Origin: an uncultured Bacilli bacterium
Lineage (GTDB): Bacteria; Bacillota_I; Bacilli_A; RF39; UBA660
NCBI GenBank assembly: GCA_934130235.1
Contig: CAKOXU010000001.1
Span: 1-64,000 of the forward strand
Direction of reading: 5' to 3'
Length of the DNA: 64,000 bases
This document shows, one piece after another, positions 60,495-64,000 of this stretch. Numbering within the stretch: position 1 is the stretch's first letter; each line of letters begins with the position of its first letter. Made by a program: the position numbers and the translations under genes. The notes beneath the pieces are model-generated. The model saw only the letters and a list, made by a program, of their open reading frames with translations. It searched no databases and was not told the DNA's origin.

Positions 60495-63400
60495 AATATA
60501 TCTATCATATCTATTAAATAATATATAAAATGTTTATCTAAATTAACAGTATCAAGAGTTATAGTTAATTCATTATTTTTCATTGAAAATCTAAATTTTC
60601 TAGTTAAAGAAATAACATCTAAAAACAATTTTTCGCCATCTATTTTATTGCTTAGTTCTTTATTAAATGTTATAGATATAAAATTTTTTGTTTGTTGAAC
60701 TTTTTTAACATTCAAATTACTCATTTCATGCTCAAATAATTCTTCATACATATATATAATAACACTCTCATCCAAACTTCCAAATCTATCTTCTAGTTCA
60801 CTTTTGATTTTATTAAGAGATGATTTTGAATTAATACTATTAATTTTTTTATGAATTTCAATTTTGACATCTTCTTCTTTAGCATACTTATCATCTATTG
60901 TTGTTTCTACTTCTACTAGAGGTTGAGAGTTATTCTCTTCGTTAGATACTTCAATACCTTTAAGTTTTTTTACTTCAATATCAAGCATTTCAAGAAATAA
61001 TTCAACTCCAACACTATCTATAAATCCAGACTGTTCTTGACCAAGTATATCTCCAGCACCACGTATAGATAAATCACGCATTGCTATACTAAATCCACTT
61101 CCCAATTCAGTAAATTCTTTTATAACATTTAGTCTTTTTTTGGCTACATCACTAAGAACTTTACCTTTATTATACATTAAATAAGTATAAGCAATTTTAT
61201 TTGATCTACCTACTCTACCTCTTATTTGATATAGCTGAGATAAGCCATATTTATCGGCATCCATAATTATCAACGTGTTAACATTTGGTATATCAATTCC
61301 TGTTTCAATTATAGTAGTACATAAAAGAACATCAAATTCATTATTCATAAACCTATACATGACGTCTTCTAATTCTTCTTTAGCCATTTTACCATGCCCA
61401 CAAGTTATCCTAGCTTCAGGCACTAAATTTTTAAGTTGATAAAGTTTTTCATCCATATTTTTTATATCATTATATAAAATAAAAATTTGTCCCTTACGCG
61501 CTAGTTCCTTATATATAGCATCTTTAATCACATTTACGTTTTCTTCTAACACATAAGTCTGAATAGGATATCTATCCACTGGTGGAGTTTCTATTAAAGA
61601 TAAACTTCTAACACCAGACAAAGACATTTGTAAGGTCCTAGGAATTGGTGTTGCTGATAAAGTTAAAACATCTATATTATTCTTTAAGGATTTAATTTTT
61701 TCTTTATGTTTAACACCAAATCTCTGTTCCTCATCTACTATAAGTAATCCTAATCTTTTACATATGACATCATCTGATAAAATCCTGTGTGTACCTATCA
61801 ACATATCAATTTTACCATCTTTTAAATCTTTTAAAATTTCTTTTTGTTTTTTTAATGAAACAAATCTATTCAAAAGTTCAATACGGACTGGAAATTCTTT
61901 AAATCGCGATATAGCATTCTCATAGTGCTGACGTGAAAGTATAGTTGTAGGACAAAGAAATAATACTTGTTTATTAGAAATAATAGCTTTAAATGCCGCC
62001 CTAAATGCTACTTCGGTTTTACCATACCCAACATCACCACAAAGTAATCTATCCATTGGAACACTTTTTTCCATATCATTTTTTATTTCTTTAATTGCTT
62101 TTAACTGATCTGGTGTTTCAGTATACTGAAATTGATTTTCAAATTCAATTTGATCATCATTATCTTTATCAAAGGCATATCCTATAGAAGTTTCCCTTTC
62201 AGAATATAATTTTAATAAATCTTGTGCTATTGATTCAATTTTCTTTTGTATATGAAGTTTTGTCTTTTTCCATTCAGTACCACCTAATTTACTCAATTTA
62301 GGAATTTTTCCATCATTTGAAGAGTATTTATTTATAAGCTCCAGTTTTTCTACTGGAATATAAAGTTTATCAGAATTCTTATATTCTATAGTTAAATAGT
62401 CTTTTTTCAAGCCATTTTTTGTAAGCGTTTTTATTCCTTTATAAATACCTATGCCGTTTTGCAAATGGACCACATAATCACCAATATTAAGTTTATTAAT
62501 ATCTCTAATTTTAGTTCCTATTTTAAATTTAGACTTATAAGAAACATCCACATCCTTTTTATTAAATAATTCATACTCAGAAATAACAACATATCTATCA
62601 ATAATATAACCTTGTTTTATATTGGCAACTACTATATTTACATTATTTTCTATTATATTATTAATATTAGTAATTACGCCATCTATATATTCATTTACTT
62701 TGTTAATTTTATATCTATCAGATAAACATAGAATAACTGTTTTTTTATCTTTAATATACTGTTTTAACAATCTATTAATAGCATCAAATCCTTTAGAAAA
62801 ATTACTAAGTTCAAATGCTTTATAATCAATCACATTCTTATTTAATACTTCATTATCAAAAGATACAAAATCAATAATATTTTTATAATTTAAATCTAAT
62901 TGAGCCATAAACATAACCTTATTAGATATTTCATTATTTTTTTTATAATCATTTATTTCATCAATTAATAATTTATAATTAGTCAAAAGATTGTTTCTCT
63001 CATTAACAACAATAATAGGATTATTTAGATAATCTGTTATAGTATTTATTCCTTCATACTTTACAATATCGCGTTGTTTTTCATAATCAACTACTTCACG
63101 TGTTATAAACTCACTATTTGGCTTAATAGTAATTTCTGTTATTGTTTTTTTTGACATTTGAGTATCAACATTAAACTCACTAATACGTTCTACTTCATCA
63201 CCCCAAAATTCAATCCTAATAGCATCGTTTGAATCAATGGGAAATACATCAATAATATAGCCTCTGACAGCCATTTCACCCGTTTTATTTACTAATGATT
63301 CTTTTTGATATCCTAAATTGTATAAACTTTCAATAATTTTATTAAAATTATACTCATTACCAATTTTAATATTTAAAAAAGAATTTTTATACGTAGTTAA

Positions 63401-63742
63401 CCTTGGTAAAAACCTTAAAAAACCCATTATATTAGTTATTACTATTCTATTTTCATTTATAATATCATTCAACGTCGTTAATCTCATATACTTAAACTCT
63501 GGACTAATTGCAAGAGCTTCACTAGTTAAAAAGTCATCCATTGGAAAAAAGGATACCTTATCAGTATAATTTAGTACGGTTTGATATATTCTATTTGCTT
63601 CATATAACGTAGAAGTTAAAAAAATTATACTTTTATTTTCTTTTTTATATTTTTTATATAAAAATAAACCTTTTAATTCATTTGTTAAACCACTATAATA
63701 CCTATTATCTATATTATCAATAATTTTATCATAAAAACTCAT
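60473..63742 (-). CDS. mfd: Transcription-repair coupling factor
   Basis: 1089 residues, slightly shorter than Bacillus Mfd (1177). UvrB-like N-terminal region, the RNA polymerase-interacting domain ([18 protein letters not shown]), RecG-like helicase motor with Walker [34 protein letters not shown], and the C-terminal TRCF domain. It removes stalled RNA polymerase and recruits UvrA. AAAGGAGG precedes the ATG. It is convergent with clpB. Confidence 0.97.
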   Translation of the reverse strand: MSFYDKIIDNIDNRYYSGLTNELKGLFLYKKYKKENKSIIFLTSTLYEANRIYQTVLNYTDKVSFFPMDDFLTSEALAISPEFKYMRLTTLNDIINENRIVITNIMGFLRFLPRLTTYKNSFLNIKIGNEYNFNKIIESLYNLGYQKESLVNKTGEMAVRGYIIDVFPIDSNDAIRIEFWGDEVERISEFNVDTQMSKKTITEITIKPNSEFITREVVDYEKQRDIVKYEGINTITDYLNNPIIVVNERNNLLTNYKLLIDEINDYKKNNEISNKVMFMAQLDLNYKNIIDFVSFDNEVLNKNVIDYKAFELSNFSKGFDAINRLLKQYIKDKKTVILCLSDRYKINKVNEYIDGVITNINNIIENNVNIVVANIKQGYIIDRYVVISEYELFNKKDVDVSYKSKFKIGTKIRDINKLNIGDYVVHLQNGIGIYKGIKTLTKNGLKKDYLTIEYKNSDKLYIPVEKLELINKYSSNDGKIPKLSKLGGTEWKKTKLHIQKKIESIAQDLLKLYSERETSIGYAFDKDNDDQIEFENQFQYTETPDQLKAIKEIKNDMEKSVPMDRLLCGDVGYGKTEVAFRAAFKAIISNKQVLFLCPTTILSRQHYENAISRFKEFPVRIELLNRFVSLKKQKEILKDLKDGKIDMLIGTHRILSDDVICKRLGLLIVDEEQRFGVKHKEKIKSLKNNIDVLTLSATPIPRTLQMSLSGVRSLSLIETPPVDRYPIQTYVLEENVNVIKDAIYKELARKGQIFILYNDIKNMDEKLYQLKNLVPEARITCGHGKMAKEELEDVMYRFMNNEFDVLLCTTIIETGIDIPNVNTLIIMDADKYGLSQLYQIRGRVGRSNKIAYTYLMYNKGKVLSDVAKKRLNVIKEFTELGSGFSIAMRDLSIRGAGDILGQEQSGFIDSVGVELFLEMLDIEVKKLKGIEVSNEENNSQPLVEVETTIDDKYAKEEDVKIEIHKKINSINSKSSLNKIKSELEDRFGSLDESVIIYMYEELFEHEMSNLNVKKVQQTKNFISITFNKELSNKIDGEKLFLDVISLTRKFRFSMKNNELTITLDTVNLDKHFIYYLIDMIDILKKAIIN

Positions 63743-63763
63743 TATATCCTCCTTTCACGAACA

Positions 63764-63786
63764 AAATGATACACTTGGTATCATTT
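63764..63786 (-). other. Inverted repeat upstream of mfd
   Basis: AAATGATAC and GTATCATTT form a perfect 9-bp stem with a 5-base loop. On the minus strand it is followed by TTTTGTT, so it may be a weak terminator for the gene at the right edge or an operator before mfd. Confidence 0.5.
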
Positions 63787-63847
63787 ATATTTATAAACTC
63801 GGACCACCAAAATTATAATTCACACCGTCTATTATAAAATGTATTTT

Positions 63848-64000
63848 TTAATTAACTTGCTTTATATCAATTTTATCTTCAATAGTCGATACAATTTTTG
63901 AATCAATATTCATATTTATAATTTGAACAACCGAACCATTTTCTATTCTAATAAATCCAGATTGTGGTTTTTTACCTTTCATATCAACTTTAATACAATT
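63848..64000 (-). CDS. 3' end of an unidentified protein (runs off the right edge)
   Basis: The last 50 codons of a minus-strand gene are visible; the frame is open to base 64000 and ends in TAA at 63850-63848. The segment (VDMKGKKPQSGFIRIENG, then VQIINMNIDSKIVSTIED) looks like a beta-rich domain end. After the TAA the same frame stays open for 18 more codons with protein-like sequence ending GGPSL. The product cannot be named from this part. Confidence 0.6.
   Translation of the reverse strand, partial: NCIKVDMKGKKPQSGFIRIENGSVVQIINMNIDSKIVSTIEDKIDIKQVN

Noticed and set aside
1..64000. Genetic code 4 (TGA as Trp), as in mycoplasmas
   Set aside because: TGG is used for Trp in conserved places, and TGA ends several genes at coupled junctions (5921, 23102, 38166, 46507, 47265).

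Overview
The window is very AT-rich and densely coded, with the gene set of a low-GC Bacillota. Cell-wall genes (uppP, mbl, a FemAB transferase, a MurJ-type flippase, several wall hydrolases, a sortase) are mixed with a clear endospore set: spoIID, spoIIQ, spoIIID, spoVT, cotJ, a CotF-like coat protein and a 3D-domain protein. TGG encodes Trp, and TGA is a working stop, including several ATGA stop/start overlaps (near 23102, 46507 and 47265), so the code is the standard bacterial one. Short proteins, loss of domains (ClpB without its N-domain, a GdpP-position protein without its membrane half) and tight packing suggest a streamlined, probably uncultured Bacilli lineage near the Erysipelotrichia/RF39/Mycoplasmatota side. 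That placement is inference.

Layout. 1-2.4 kb: a secreted Cna-B-type surface protein on the minus strand and the start of another gene at the edge. 2.5-9.8 kb: mostly plus-strand genes: scpAB, tRNA-Leu(CAA), a CotF-type pair, mgtC, uppP, a 23S rRNA m5U methyltransferase, a membrane-anchored chagasin-like inhibitor and small unknown genes. 9.8-17.2 kb: a secreted protein with four 26-residue repeats, a LysM amidase, hsp20 under a CIRCE operator, an Abi_2/HEPN protein, a lipoprotein, a P-type Ca2+ ATPase and a lysozyme-like hydrolase. 17.4-25.9 kb: a UvrD-like helicase, a ClpX-like AAA+ protein with an unfamiliar N-terminal half, unknown genes and a sortase operon. 26-32 kb: metabolism: an aluminium-resistance/methionine gamma-lyase-like enzyme, an SDR, phosphoketolase and a YhfW-type FAD/Rieske oxidoreductase. 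33-39.8 kb: sporulation and envelope: a cotJA-cotJB fusion with cotJC, then mbl-spoIIID-spoIIQ-spoIID-ywzB-rpiB-flippase. 39.9-64 kb: a FemAB transferase, then a long minus-strand housekeeping block equivalent to two origin-proximal Bacillus segments (ftsH-tilS, rlmH-walJ, dnaB-rplI-gdpP remnant, whiA, ksgA, 3D protein, tatD, metG, dut, spoVT, mfd), interrupted only by a plus-strand clpB.

How it fits together. Most plus-strand promoters leave only about 9-18 nt of leader, so the Shine-Dalgarno sequence sits at the predicted transcription start. Convergent genes regularly share one two-way terminator hairpin, often with both stop codons inside it. Two HrcA-type operators link hsp20 and clpB in one heat-shock regulon. 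A T-box leader precedes dut-metG. Spore-coat, mother-cell regulator and engulfment genes sit together with rod-shape and lipid II genes.

The most unusual items are the CotJA-CotJB fusion, the ClpX-like protein with a replaced N-terminal domain beside unknown genes, the sortase without an evident catalytic Arg, the DHH phosphodiesterase that replaces GdpP, FtsH with a Rho_N/SAP-like tail, and direct repeats between a small XRE regulator and a membrane protein gene. No CRISPR array, insertion sequence, prophage or rRNA was seen. No gene-free stretch reaches 300 bases.
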